Position numbers and translations under genes: made by a program
The notes under the pieces: generated by a model
Told to the model about the DNA's origin: nothing
The model's database searches: none
Seen by the model: only the letters and a program-made list of their open reading frames with translations
Origin: Sphingobacterium multivorum
GTDB lineage: Bacteria; Bacteroidota; Bacteroidia; Sphingobacteriales; Sphingobacteriaceae
Assembly (NCBI RefSeq): GCF_039511225.1
Contig: NZ_CP154261.1
Span: 3,658,001 to 3,722,000, forward strand
Reading direction: 5' to 3'
DNA: 64,000 bases
Shown: positions 44,873 through 54,818 of the stretch, piece after piece
How positions within the stretch are numbered: position 1 is the first letter of the stretch
How the letters are laid out: each line of letters opens with the position of its first letter

Positions 44873-46048
44873 ATGAGAAAGGTAGCCTTCTTTACAGAGA
44901 TACTCGTCGAGGATTTTGACGGTGCATCACGAACAATGTTTCAGCTGATAAACCGTATAGACCAGCAGAAATTCAACTACTTCTTTATTTATGGCGGCGG
45001 CCCTACGCAATTTCGGAATTTTCATTCTTACAAGGTACCCACCTTCAAAATACCGGTCAATGACGATTATTGTCTCGCTATTCCACAGCTTATTAAAAAG
45101 AAACTTGAGCTCGCCTTAGATAAATTTGCTCCCGACATGATCCATATTGCCACTCCTTCCCTTTTAGGTTTTTTTGCATTAAATTATGCCAAACGGAAAG
45201 GTATTCCTGTCCTTACAATCTATCATACACACTTCATTTCATACATTGCCTATTATTTCAAAAACATATTACCCTTAGTCAAACCGACTGAACAATGGAT
45301 GAAAAAAGCAATGAATAACTTTTACAACAAATGTGATATTGTCTATGTACCGACCAAATCCATTCTAAATGAATTACAGCAGATCGGCTTACAACAAGAA
45401 GGATTAAAGCTGTGGCAAAGGGGAATAGACACAGCTCTGTTTACCCCCCAAAAAAAGAATCTATCTCAACTGCAGACCATCACAAAGAATGACAAACCAA
45501 CAATCCTTTTTGTCAGTCGTATCGTCTGGGAAAAAAATATTAAAACGCTTATTGAAATCTATCAACAGATACAGGCCCAAAACCTCGACTATAATTTCAT
45601 TGTTGTCGGTGAAGGAACAGCCAAAATAATTGCGATGCAAGAGATGCCAAAAGCCATTTTCTTAGGAAAGAAAAACCATGATGAACTCGCAATTCTATAT
45701 GCTTCAGCCGATGCCTTTGTTTTTACGTCGGTCTCAGAAACGTATGGAAACGTCGTTGTCGAAGCATTAGCATCCGGACTTCCTTGTGTTATCGCCAACG
45801 GCGGAGGCTCGGCCTCCTTGATTCAGCACGGAAAAAATGGATTTAAGTGTCAACCTGAAAATGCGGCTGGATATGTTTACTACCTCAAAAAAATTCTCTC
45901 CGACGCAAGCTTAAAAAGGAATCTCGTCATTGAAGGCCTATCCTATGTTAGGCAACTGGATTGGAATAGACTAGCTGGACGCTATTTTAATGACATTGAA
46001 CTATTGATAGACAAAACACAGGAAGTCGATTTGGCATGGGCAAACTAA
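44873..46048 (+). CDS. Family 4 (GT-B) glycosyltransferase
   Basis: 391 residues. N-terminal Rossmann half MRKVAFFTEILVEDFDGASRT; C-terminal donor-binding half with ILFVSRIVWEKNIKTLIE and the E-x7-E motif SETYGNVVVEALASGLP. It most resembles diacylglycerol- or phosphoinositol-type sugar transferases of the GT4 family (the YHTHFISYIAYY segment is typical of that acceptor loop). Cytoplasmic face of the membrane. The stop overlaps the next gene by 13 nt, so it heads a three-gene translationally coupled unit. Confidence 0.92.
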   Translation: MRKVAFFTEILVEDFDGASRTMFQLINRIDQQKFNYFFIYGGGPTQFRNFHSYKVPTFKIPVNDDYCLAIPQLIKKKLELALDKFAPDMIHIATPSLLGFFALNYAKRKGIPVLTIYHTHFISYIAYYFKNILPLVKPTEQWMKKAMNNFYNKCDIVYVPTKSILNELQQIGLQQEGLKLWQRGIDTALFTPQKKNLSQLQTITKNDKPTILFVSRIVWEKNIKTLIEIYQQIQAQNLDYNFIVVGEGTAKIIAMQEMPKAIFLGKKNHDELAILYASADAFVFTSVSETYGNVVVEALASGLPCVIANGGGSASLIQHGKNGFKCQPENAAGYVYYLKKILSDASLKRNLVIEGLSYVRQLDWNRLAGRYFNDIELLIDKTQEVDLAWAN

Positions 46049-47037
46049 CAAACCCAAGCAAACTCATCAAAGGTATTTTTTTACTTTTGATTCTGGTGTC
46101 CATCACGATCTTTCTAGCGAAAAGCGATTTAAATGCGTTGAAAAAAGAGCTCTCCTCTGTTGGTTATCGCTTCATTGTTATTTTGTTTACAACTTGCGCG
46201 GCCTATTTTTTAGGTACATTAGCTTGGTGGATATGTTTAGGCTCTGCAAAAAAGAAGGTCAATCTGCTCGAACTCTTTGCCGTCCGTCAAATCGGGGAAA
46301 CCGTTGGACTATTCAATCCCACAAGCATTATCGGTGGCGATTTATTAAAGGCACAATTGATAACCCGTTATGACATTCCTTTAAAAGAAGGATTGAATTC
46401 GGTTGCAATATCCCGTATTACTGCCGTACTGTCTCAATTGACACTCTTTTTGATTGCTATGATCTGGTTGATATTTTCTCCTTTAAAAAATGAAATTATA
46501 CGCTACGCAGGCCCAGTAATTTATATGATCTGTATGTTCTTATTTCTTTTGATGATCTTGATACTTTACTGGTTAATAGCGGCAAAAAGTCCCTCACAAA
46601 CCAAGGCTTCAACAGCAACACCTTTTGGAAAAGCACAAGCGCATGTTCAGTCACTACTTTGGAGTGTAAAAGACTTTTATAAACATCAAAATAAGGTTTT
46701 TTGGTATTCTTACTTACTTTTTGCACTACATTGGATTATTGGCAGCCTTGAATTCTATTATATTCTACAATTTTTGGGCGTTTCAGTACAACCAATACAT
46801 GGTTTAATAGTAGATATGAGCGTCATTGTGCTAAAAAGCATCGGTGCTTTTATTCCAGGACAGCTGGGCGTTGAAGAAATCGCCAATAAGCTCCTACTCC
46901 ATATGATCGGTATTACAGGAGGTAGTATTTGGCTCAGTGCTTCATTATTACGTCGCGGCCGACAGCTCACCTGGGTAGCACTGGGTTTTATATTTTATCT
47001 ATGCATCAAAAAGAAACCAGTACATGTACCCCTCTGA
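46036..47037 (+). CDS. Lysylphosphatidylglycerol synthase transmembrane (UPF0104) / flippase-like protein
   Basis: 333 residues, about seven or eight membrane helices. Matches the UPF0104/LPG_synthase_TM domain: AVRQIGETVGLFNPTSIIGGDLLKA near the first third, and VVLKSIGAFIPGQLGVEE-type motif (VLKSIGAFIPGQLGVEEIANKLL) near the C-terminus. This domain flips lipids in MprF and also stands alone beside glycosyltransferases. It lies between two glycosyltransferases with 13- and 14-nt overlaps. A role in moving their glycolipid product across the membrane is a reasonable inference. Confidence 0.88.
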   Translation: MGKLTNPSKLIKGIFLLLILVSITIFLAKSDLNALKKELSSVGYRFIVILFTTCAAYFLGTLAWWICLGSAKKKVNLLELFAVRQIGETVGLFNPTSIIGGDLLKAQLITRYDIPLKEGLNSVAISRITAVLSQLTLFLIAMIWLIFSPLKNEIIRYAGPVIYMICMFLFLLMILILYWLIAAKSPSQTKASTATPFGKAQAHVQSLLWSVKDFYKHQNKVFWYSYLLFALHWIIGSLEFYYILQFLGVSVQPIHGLIVDMSVIVLKSIGAFIPGQLGVEEIANKLLLHMIGITGGSIWLSASLLRRGRQLTWVALGFIFYLCIKKKPVHVPL

Positions 47038-48178
47038 AATAGAAATACTTTTTGTCAGTCACAAATATCCCCCAAGTGTTGGCGGTATGGAAAAGCAAAG
47101 CTTTGAACTCATCAATACTGCAGCCCTTTACTTGAAAGTACACACCTTAGTCTATGACAATCGGGAACCCCTTTTAGCCTTCTTCTTCCAGCTGAATCGC
47201 CGCATTCTAGCCAAAATTAACGATAACCCCGGCATCAAGCTTATCCACTTTAATGATGGATTAATTGCGTCCTTCGCCTCTTTTCACAAAGGATATACCC
47301 ATTTAAAACGTGCTGCCACGCTTCACGGTCTGGATATCGTTTTTCCACTTCGTTATTTTCAACGTAAGATCATACCGCGGTTTAACACTTTTGATCAGCT
47401 TATTGCCGTTAGCCAAGCCACCGCCGACGCCGCAGAGTTACGCGGTATCGATCCAACCAAGATCATTGTTATACCCAACGGTGTAGATCCGATACACCAC
47501 TCCACTCAAGACAATAAACAGGCCGACGAAAATAAGCCTTATTTTATCACTTTGGGACGCCCTGTTAAACGGAAGGGCTTCTCGTGGTTGATGAAACATG
47601 TCATCCCCGCGATTCAGGGCGATTTCAAATTACTAATGGTGGGGCCATTCGATCAAAAACCGCAATGGAAAGAACGCCTATTGCAGCTTACACCAAAAAA
47701 GATAAATCATTTAATCACCCTATTCCTCGGATTTCCCACCGATCAAGGGGCCATCCGAAAATTACTGAAAGCATACCCCGAAAAAATTGAACATCTTGGA
47801 AAAGTTCCATTCGAACAACTGCAAAGCCTCCTGACCAACGCACAGGCCTTTTTGATGCCCAATATTGAAATGGCCGGTGATATGGAAGGCTTTGGGCTCG
47901 TCTGCCTAGAAGCTTCCACAGCAGGCACAATTGTTGTTGCCGCCGAATTAGAAGGAATTACAAGCGCCGTTACACACAATTACAATGGGCTTCTCCTGCC
48001 AAGCGAAAACCAAAACGCATGGATCGAACAACTTCAAGCCATTTTAAAAGATCCAGTCCACTATAAGAAGCTAAGCCTACAATTTAAACAGAATACCCTA
48101 AAACAATATAGCTGGGATATTATGGCCAGATCCTATTGCCAATCATTTGCAGACTTAGTTACAGCAGCAGATAAATAA
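47024..48178 (+). CDS. Second family 4 (GT-B) glycosyltransferase
   Basis: 384 residues. N-terminal VSHKYPPSVGGMEKQSFELI is the classic GT4 acceptor loop. The donor half has FITLGRPVKRKGFSWL, VMLVGPF-type LLMVGPF, and E-x7-E in MEGFGLVCLEASTAGT. It overlaps the flippase-like gene by 14 nt. With the first glycosyltransferase it would add two sugars to a common lipid or polymer acceptor. After the stop lies a 16-unit TTGC repeat; no terminator hairpin is evident. Confidence 0.92.
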   Translation: MYPSEIEILFVSHKYPPSVGGMEKQSFELINTAALYLKVHTLVYDNREPLLAFFFQLNRRILAKINDNPGIKLIHFNDGLIASFASFHKGYTHLKRAATLHGLDIVFPLRYFQRKIIPRFNTFDQLIAVSQATADAAELRGIDPTKIIVIPNGVDPIHHSTQDNKQADENKPYFITLGRPVKRKGFSWLMKHVIPAIQGDFKLLMVGPFDQKPQWKERLLQLTPKKINHLITLFLGFPTDQGAIRKLLKAYPEKIEHLGKVPFEQLQSLLTNAQAFLMPNIEMAGDMEGFGLVCLEASTAGTIVVAAELEGITSAVTHNYNGLLLPSENQNAWIEQLQAILKDPVHYKKLSLQFKQNTLKQYSWDIMARSYCQSFADLVTAADK

Positions 48179-48263
48179 TTGAACGTAATACCGCATCAAG
48201 TTGACTGCTTCTGTCATCCACGCGGAAAGCTCTTCAAAAGGCATTGTTTATAGAACTTACTTA

Positions 48264-48329
<66 letters not shown>

Positions 48330-48411
48330 ATACAGATAAAAGATCAATTAAATGATGAAATATGAAACAATAGGTGCTTACTTCCAACGACAAGAACTCA
48401 TGCGGATAAAT

Positions 48412-49641
48412 TCAACGTCTTTCAAGACGCAAAACTTTTTTATAGCGAACTGCTAACGGTCGATAAAAAATCAATTGAATCAAAGCGAAACATCCTACCA
48501 AAACAAGTCCCAATGGTGAATAAAAAGTTAGAGCAATATACAGTAGTAATAAGAATAACCGCAGCATCTCAAGTGGAAAAACCCAGTCTTCATGTTCTAG
48601 AAGTCCTCCAATACAAATAACACTACAAAGAATAAATCCCCCGCCAATAACGAGTTGTATCAGTTGCTGATAATTACCATAAAGCAGAAAGAAAAAAAGA
48701 AGTGTCATCGTCAACATGGACTGAAAAAAGATATAGCGGCTTAACGCCTGCGCATGAACTTGCGGCTTAGCTCCGGCAAATATGCGCTCTTCCAGTTCTT
48801 CGCGAATTTCAGGCTGTATATCGTCAGGCTTACCGAATATAGTCCGCATTTTGTTCTCAAATCCTTTCGCCCGCTTAAATGACAAACCAATTTCAAATAA
48901 ATAATGAAAATGCTGCCATAGAAAAGTATAGCGGTGAATGGGCTTTGTGAGCCCATAGACACAAGGCTCCTCCTTTTGTTCCGATATAAATGTTCCAAAC
49001 AGCTTATCCCAAATAATCAGGATATCCCCATAATTCTTATCCAGATAGATTTCGTTGCTGCTATGATGCACCCGATGATGGGAAGGCGTTACAAATAGCC
49101 GCTCCAAAATACCCAAATTTCCAACAGTCTGCGTATGGGAGAAAAATGGATACACGCCATGAATCAACAGAATAGCGGTCATCATAAAGGGCGGGAACCC
49201 CAAAAGGGGGATAAAAGCCCAAAATAGCGAACGGAAAACGGCTTGAAATATGGTGATCCGGGCCGCCACCGTAAAGTTATAATCTTCACTTTGGTGATGT
49301 ACAACGTGCGCAGCCCACAATAGGTTTATTTCATGGCTATAGCGATGATACCAATACCAGAGAAAATCTGTAAATAGGAAAAGTATAACCCAGGTCCAAA
49401 CATTAGCTTCAATCTGAAATATCGCAAAATTTTGATACACCCAAACGAAAAAAAAGTAAAATAAACTAACGGAAAACATATCACACATACGCTCAACGAT
49501 ACCAACATTAAGATTTGAGATCGATTCATCAAAAGAATAAAAACGTTTCTGTTTTTTGAGGCTATACCCATATTCCAACACCATCAGAATTAAAAATAAG
49601 GGAATGATAAATGCCAAAAAATTAAGTTTTTCCGTATACAT
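48412..49641 (-). CDS. Sterol desaturase / fatty acid hydroxylase superfamily membrane protein
   Basis: 409 residues with several membrane helices. The di-iron histidine clusters are complete: HRYSHE (99-104), HVVHHQ (112-117), and HHRVHH further on, with an additional His in VYPFFSH. These are the alkylglycerol monooxygenase/C5-desaturase-type motifs. A C-terminal extension (about 280-409) of four extra helices is not part of the core domain. It oxidises an alkyl or sterol-like lipid in the inner membrane. Substrate unknown. ATG at 49641. Confidence 0.92.
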   Translation of the reverse strand: MYTEKLNFLAFIIPLFLILMVLEYGYSLKKQKRFYSFDESISNLNVGIVERMCDMFSVSLFYFFFVWVYQNFAIFQIEANVWTWVILFLFTDFLWYWYHRYSHEINLLWAAHVVHHQSEDYNFTVAARITIFQAVFRSLFWAFIPLLGFPPFMMTAILLIHGVYPFFSHTQTVGNLGILERLFVTPSHHRVHHSSNEIYLDKNYGDILIIWDKLFGTFISEQKEEPCVYGLTKPIHRYTFLWQHFHYLFEIGLSFKRAKGFENKMRTIFGKPDDIQPEIREELEERIFAGAKPQVHAQALSRYIFFQSMLTMTLLFFFLLYGNYQQLIQLVIGGGFILCSVICIGGLLEHEDWVFPLEMLRLFLLLLYIALTFYSPLGLVLVGCFALIQLIFYRPLAVRYKKVLRLERR

Positions 49642-49877
49642 CCATTTGCTATTTTAAAGACAAACAATCTATCTGAGTCGCTATTTGATAAGATTCGTCT
49701 TTTCTGATGCCAAAAGATAAATTCTTTCAAACTCTTTATTATTAAACAATCAATTTTAAATCAGGTTTTTCAATTTATGGTTTTTCAATTGATCAAAGGT
49801 ATGCTTGCTCCTGTTTAGACAAGACCAAACGCCAACCTTAAGGACTTTTCTATCGCAAAAGAAAATGCACAAAAAAA

Positions 49878-49906
49878 TCCTCAAAAAGCTAAACACTTTT
49901 TGAGGA
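49878..49906 (-). terminator. Hairpin terminator of the tetR-tolC-emrAB operon
   Basis: TCCTCAAAAAG pairs with CTTTTTGAGGA across CTAAACA. On the minus strand it is followed by T-rich DNA, 73 nt after the emrB stop. The rest of 49642-49978 shows no gene. Confidence 0.8.
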
Positions 49907-49978
49907 CTTCTGACTGAACGATAACCAGTACTTTACTGAGAAGTCACCCTGATACCAGCTTACCGGACTATTTAAATG

Positions 49979-51562
49979 CTAATGCACACTGGACATATCG
50001 ATCTGCGTCTTTCCTTGTTTGATCATCAAAACAAAGGGGACACACAGCAAAAATACCACACCCAGATACAAAAACACATCCATGTAGGATAATACAGTAG
50101 CCTGTTTCATCACGCTCATATCGAGTATCTGGTGTGCTTTGGCCAAAGCTTCATTGGGCGAAAAACCTTTCGCCTGAAAGCTCATTTGCAATTGTTGCAC
50201 CCGTTGTTGCACATCAAACTTGCTTGGATCTAAATTAGCCACCAGATCGACGCGATGTTTTTGGCTATCACGGGCAATAAATGTCGTAATTAAGGCTATA
50301 CCAAACGAACCACCCAGCTGGCGCATCATCCCTGTAAAGGCAGCTCCTTCACCGATTGACTTACCATGTAATGTCGATAGGGAGAGTGTCATGACAGGTA
50401 CGAACAACAATCCTAAGCCAACTCCACGGAGAATTAGGGGCCAAAACATGTGCTCTGCTCCCGTATCATTGGTCATGAGACTGTACATCCAAAAACAGAA
50501 GCCAAAAAAGATACTTAGTCCTACGGCAACCATATATTTTTGGGGAACACCATTTTGGATCATCTTCCCAATAAAAGGCATCATGATACCGGTCATGATT
50601 GAACTTGGCAACAATAACAAACCTGCGTCTGTGGCCGTCCATCCCAATATCGACTGTGTATAGATTGGAATAATAAAAGTCGATCCAAACAAGCCGAAAC
50701 CAAGAATAAAACTCATCACTACACCAACCTGCAAATTCTTATCCTTCAATACCCGCAAGTTAACAATGGGTTTATCATAGACCAATTCCCGCCATATAAA
50801 GAACAATAGTCCGAAAACAGACAAGATTGACAAGCCTAAAATCAAGGGATCGTCAAACCAATCATCCTGTTGTCCATGTTCCAATACAAACTGAAGGGAA
50901 CCAATAAACATGATCAAAAAGATCATACCAAACCAATCCACTTCCTTTGCAGATTGCTTTTGGCTATATTTAGGACTGCGCACAAAAGATAAGGTCAACA
51001 AGGTCGCAATAATCCCTAACGGCACATTGATATAGAATATATATGGCCAGGAGAAATTATCGATAATATATCCACCTAACGGTGGGCCTAGCGTTGGACC
51101 AATAATTACCCCCATACCATAGATAGCCTGAGCCATACTACGTTTTTCCTTCGGGTAACTCTCTGTAATAATGGTCTGCGCTGTTACTAACAACGCTCCC
51201 CCGCCCATCCCTTGTATAAAACGAAATGCAACAAGCTCCCAAATATTGGTCGCGTTACCACATAAAAATGAAGATACTGTGAATATGATAATAGAAGCCG
51301 CGAAGTAATTTCTTCGTCCAAATTGTTGGGACAACCAGCTGGTCATCGGAATCACAATTACGTTGGCAATTGCGTAAGCCGTGATAACCCATGCCACATC
51401 CGTCAATGTCGCTCCCAACGAACCTTTCATGTCGTTCAGAGCCACGTTGACGATGGTTGTATCCACGATTTCCAACAGCGCACAAAGCACCGCCGTAATC
51501 GTGATTACAACACGTCGAAAACCATATTCAACCAGACTATCTTGTTGATTTAAATTTTCCAT
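49979..51562 (-). CDS. MFS drug transporter, DHA2 (EmrB/QacA) family
   Basis: 527 residues, about 14 membrane helices. Motif D1/A region LLEIVDTTIVNVALNDM, motif C GPTLGPPLGGYIIDNFSWPY, and SWLSQQFGRR between helices 2 and 3 are DHA2 signatures. Proton-driven export of hydrophobic compounds through the HlyD-type adaptor and TolC-type channel encoded upstream. The start is 2 nt after the adaptor stop. Last gene of the four-gene operon. Confidence 0.95.
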   Translation of the reverse strand: MENLNQQDSLVEYGFRRVVITITAVLCALLEIVDTTIVNVALNDMKGSLGATLTDVAWVITAYAIANVIVIPMTSWLSQQFGRRNYFAASIIIFTVSSFLCGNATNIWELVAFRFIQGMGGGALLVTAQTIITESYPKEKRSMAQAIYGMGVIIGPTLGPPLGGYIIDNFSWPYIFYINVPLGIIATLLTLSFVRSPKYSQKQSAKEVDWFGMIFLIMFIGSLQFVLEHGQQDDWFDDPLILGLSILSVFGLLFFIWRELVYDKPIVNLRVLKDKNLQVGVVMSFILGFGLFGSTFIIPIYTQSILGWTATDAGLLLLPSSIMTGIMMPFIGKMIQNGVPQKYMVAVGLSIFFGFCFWMYSLMTNDTGAEHMFWPLILRGVGLGLLFVPVMTLSLSTLHGKSIGEGAAFTGMMRQLGGSFGIALITTFIARDSQKHRVDLVANLDPSKFDVQQRVQQLQMSFQAKGFSPNEALAKAHQILDMSVMKQATVLSYMDVFLYLGVVFLLCVPFVLMIKQGKTQIDMSSVH

Positions 51563-51564
51563 AG

Positions 51565-52668
51565 TTATTGAACATGCACATCTACGTCAGCATTCATGCC
51601 CGGTCTGAGCAAAGCCACATTTTCTGCTTTATTGTCTTTTGTCAATTTGATTTTTACAGGTAAACGCTGAACAGTCTTCACAAAGTTACCAGTCGCATTA
51701 TCTGGCGGCAATAAAGAAAAACGCGATCCTGTCGCCGGTGAGAAAGAATTTACTTCACCTTCAAATTCGATATTAGGATAAGCATCCACTTTGATCCCCA
51801 CCTTTTGACCAGGCTTCATTTTTTCCAATTGCGTCTCTTTAAAGTTGGCTACTACCCAAGTTTCAATATTATCGACAATGTAGAATAAAGACTGACCTGG
51901 ATTGACCATTTGTCCAGGCTGAACCTTAATGTTGGATACCTGACCATCCACAGAAGCCAGTACCGCGGTATAAGAAAGGTTCAATTTAGCCGCCTCAAGC
52001 TGTGCATTCGCTCTTTTTATATTCGCCTCAGCAACAGAAGTTTGTTTTGAAGCCACTGTAGTCTTACTGACGATTGCATTACGTTGCGACGCACTGGCAT
52101 TGCGTTGCTGTTGCAAAATTTCAACCTGCTTGTCGGCTTCCAATTTCGCAGTCAATGCCTGCTCGTACTGCTGTTTCGTAATGGACTGGTTATTGTATAA
52201 GTTTTGGTAGCGGATATAATCATTGTTCGCTTGCTTAGCACGAATACGTGCCGCATCGATGCTGCCTAAATTAGATTGGATCGTTGCATCTGAGATCGCC
52301 ACATTAGCCGAAGACGCAGATACATCTGCCTTTGAAACATCAAAGCTACTTTGAGCTGCTGCCAAGGCTGCTAATGCCTCGTCCACACGAACCTGATAGT
52401 CTTGACTCTCAATGGTAAATAACGTATCCCCTTTTTTAACCAAATCATTGTCCTTTACATAGACTTTAGCGATAAAACCACCCACCCGTGGAATGATCGG
52501 GCTCATGTTTTTCTCTACCTGCGCATCGTCTGTAGTCTCATGCGCCTGGCCATGCATATATTTATACGCCCCATAAGCCCCTCCGAAGATGACCAATGCA
52601 GCCAAAACAATTGTAAATTTTTTATTTGTACCTTTTTTTTCAGGTGCGTTTTCTACTGTATTTTCCAT
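51565..52668 (-). CDS. HlyD/EmrA-family membrane-fusion adaptor
   Basis: 367 residues. A cytoplasmic N-tail, one membrane helix (KFTIVLAALVIFGGAYGAYKY), then the EmrA layout: lipoyl half ETTDDAQVEKNMSPIIPRVGGFI, a long alpha-hairpin (about 85-210) and second half YTAVLASVDGQVSNIKVQPGQMV. TTDDAQV is the classic EmrA signature. It bridges the DHA2 permease to the TolC-family channel. 14 nt after the channel gene. Confidence 0.95.
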   Translation of the reverse strand: MENTVENAPEKKGTNKKFTIVLAALVIFGGAYGAYKYMHGQAHETTDDAQVEKNMSPIIPRVGGFIAKVYVKDNDLVKKGDTLFTIESQDYQVRVDEALAALAAAQSSFDVSKADVSASSANVAISDATIQSNLGSIDAARIRAKQANNDYIRYQNLYNNQSITKQQYEQALTAKLEADKQVEILQQQRNASASQRNAIVSKTTVASKQTSVAEANIKRANAQLEAAKLNLSYTAVLASVDGQVSNIKVQPGQMVNPGQSLFYIVDNIETWVVANFKETQLEKMKPGQKVGIKVDAYPNIEFEGEVNSFSPATGSRFSLLPPDNATGNFVKTVQRLPVKIKLTKDNKAENVALLRPGMNADVDVHVQ

Positions 52669-52682
52669 GTCTAGATTAATTG

Positions 52683-53993
52683 CTATTTAATGTTTAAAGA
52701 CCCATTTGCTAACAGCAGGTCGTAATATTTTTCAATGGTGTTTGCTTTGCTGATTGCCAGATTGATCTTGCTTTGCAGCTGCTGTACGTCTGCGGTCAAC
52801 AAGTCGTCGGTATCTGCGATACCATTATCGTACTTATCTTTGGTGATCCGATAATTTTCAACAGCCTGATCCACCGCCTGATGATAGACCACATCCTGCT
52901 TTTGTGCCAGCATATAGTTTTCATTGGCCTGTTGAACCTGCACTTTTACCTTGTCATTTAATAATTCAATATGCTCATCAATTTCCTTGATACGGTTTTT
53001 TGCCACATTCACTTCTCTTTTATTTTTGTAAAGCGAACCGATATCGTAAGAAACGCCGATGCCAACCATGGCAGCATTCGTCACGGTAACCACCTTTTGA
53101 AGACCAAAAGCATTGTATCCAGCTGTTGCAGCAACAGTTGGCATGGCAGCCGCTTTTGTTACTTTCAACTGATCTTCAGCAACCAAACGTTGCGATTCCA
53201 TCGATTTTAGATCTGAGCGCGAGGTTTTTGCTGCATCATATGATGCTTTTAAGCCCAAATCCACACCTGTGACTTCGCCCAAATTGATCTGATCCAGTTG
53301 GGTATCTTCATCAATTTTCAAGAAATTAGCCAATTGATAATTCAGCACCTTGATATTTTTCTGTGCTTCCTGAAGCGAAACCTGATAGTTTGAAAGCTGC
53401 AGTTCTGCTTTTAATAAGTCATTACGTGCGATCAAACCATTATCCAACATCGCTTTAAAATCCGAAACACGTTGCTCCGACTGCTTAATATTTTCAGCAA
53501 TCAACAAATTGGTTTGCTGAGCCTTATAAAGACTCAAATAAAGATTTACTGCACGTATAGCCAATTGTTCTTTGCTCGCTACAGCATTGTATTCCTCGGC
53601 TTTCAATACATCCTTTGCAATAGCAATGCCGCCCTTAATTCTGCCACCGGTATAGATTGGCATACTCACCGAAGCCTGTCCTAACCACAATTGGTTTGCA
53701 GCGATATCTGGAGCAGATCCCCCCCCACCTAAAGCCAACTTTAAATTCACATTTGGAGTAGTCATAGCCATGTACTGTCCACTCAATTTTGCATCAGGAA
53801 GTTGTTTCGATTTGGCCGTTTCCACCTCGAGCTGCCTACCCCATATCTTGGTGTCGGCAGACTTCGCTTCCACGCTTTGATTTGCGGCCAAGTGAATTAT
53901 TTCTTCCAAAGTCATGTGCTTGTTGTCCTGTGCCAACAAACCCATGGGACTTAAAAGCAATAAAGCACTCAAATTGGCCAACTTATTTTTCAT
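52683..53993 (-). CDS. TolC-family outer-membrane efflux channel
   Basis: 436 residues. Signal peptide (MKNKLANLSALLLLSPMGLLAQ, cleavage after Ala-Gln), with no lipobox, unlike the RND channels in this window. Two efflux-channel repeats: GQASVSMPIYTGGRIKGGI and VSYDIGSLYKNKREV mark the strand regions; a long Gln/Lys-rich helix runs in each. The start overlaps the tetR stop by 11 nt. This implies coupled translation of regulator and channel. Confidence 0.93.
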   Translation of the reverse strand: MKNKLANLSALLLLSPMGLLAQDNKHMTLEEIIHLAANQSVEAKSADTKIWGRQLEVETAKSKQLPDAKLSGQYMAMTTPNVNLKLALGGGGSAPDIAANQLWLGQASVSMPIYTGGRIKGGIAIAKDVLKAEEYNAVASKEQLAIRAVNLYLSLYKAQQTNLLIAENIKQSEQRVSDFKAMLDNGLIARNDLLKAELQLSNYQVSLQEAQKNIKVLNYQLANFLKIDEDTQLDQINLGEVTGVDLGLKASYDAAKTSRSDLKSMESQRLVAEDQLKVTKAAAMPTVAATAGYNAFGLQKVVTVTNAAMVGIGVSYDIGSLYKNKREVNVAKNRIKEIDEHIELLNDKVKVQVQQANENYMLAQKQDVVYHQAVDQAVENYRITKDKYDNGIADTDDLLTADVQQLQSKINLAISKANTIEKYYDLLLANGSLNIK

Positions 53994-54600
53994 ATGTCAA
54001 TAAAGCTTTAATTGTTGTCTGTATAAATTCTGTTAAAGTTGTTTCTATATAATTTGCATATTCTTCATCGTTATCGATATGCAACTGATCTTGCAAAAAG
54101 CAATGGTTCATCTGGAAATTCATAAAAGTTCCCATCATCATCGAATGGATTAAAATTGGATCATATCCACCTTTGAACACCCCCTGTTCTACACCTTCAT
54201 TGATCACGGACGAGATAACCTCCAGGTTATGCAATTTGAGCTTCCTGAATGCTTCAGAGATCAGCATCCGCTGTTTTAGTGAACTTTCAATGGTAATAAT
54301 ATGATACAGCTTACGATGCGAATTCATCGATTTAATTGATCGATCTACCATCGCGTCTATTTTGTCCAGCGCATTGTCAATAAGCGCCAACTCATTCACA
54401 TTGATCATAAAATCAGGGACACGCCACTCAAAAAACGTATCCAGCAACTTGTCCTTTGATCCAAAATAATAGTTGATCATTGCAACATTTACATTCGCTT
54501 CGTTGGCAATATCGCGCACGGAAGTCCCATCAAACCCTTTGGTTGCAAAAAGACGCTCAGCTACAAGTAAAATATCAATCTGTTTCTCGTTAAATTCCAT
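53983..54600 (-). CDS. TetR-family regulator of the tolC-emrAB operon
   Basis: 205 residues. N-terminal HTH (8-55): LLVAERLFATKGFDGTSVRD, ANVNVAMINYYFGSKDKLL. The C-terminal ligand domain has an EGVEQGVFKGGYDP segment. First gene of the operon. Two tandem 16-bp palindromes overlap its promoter, so it very likely represses the whole unit, including itself, until a pump substrate binds. Confidence 0.94.
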   Translation of the reverse strand: MEFNEKQIDILLVAERLFATKGFDGTSVRDIANEANVNVAMINYYFGSKDKLLDTFFEWRVPDFMINVNELALIDNALDKIDAMVDRSIKSMNSHRKLYHIITIESSLKQRMLISEAFRKLKLHNLEVISSVINEGVEQGVFKGGYDPILIHSMMMGTFMNFQMNHCFLQDQLHIDNDEEYANYIETTLTEFIQTTIKALLTYEK

Positions 54601-54675
54601 TTTAAACCTCGATCTTTTAAAGATACCATCGCATATTCATAGCGATAATAAAAGACGTTCTCGCTAAATGCGCGA

Positions 54676-54713
54676 CAAAGTTAAACAAACGTTTAATTTA
54701 AACAAGTGTTTAA
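54676..54713 (-). promoter_or_regulatory. Promoter with two tandem TetR operators
   Basis: Minus-strand promoter: TTG (54705-54703), 19 nt, TAACTTTG (54683-54676). Two palindromes, TTAAACAAACGTTTAA (54681-54696) and TTAAACAAGTGTTTAA (54698-54713), share TTAAAC-N4-GTTTAA and lie 17 bp apart. They cover the -7 to -33 region. This is a textbook repression layout. Confidence 0.85.
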
Positions 54714-54730
54714 TTATTAAATTTGTGTAA

Positions 54731-54753
54731 AAAAAAACACCATTTCTGGTGTT
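54731..54753 (-). terminator. Terminator of holA
   Basis: Minus strand AACACCA, GAAA loop, TGGTGTT followed by a run of T. It lies 66 nt after the holA stop codon. Confidence 0.85.
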
Positions 54754-54818
54754 CGCTATTTCAGATGGCATTTATTTCGCCAATGTTGGATGGGCTTGCT
54801 GCGCTATATTGGATGGGA

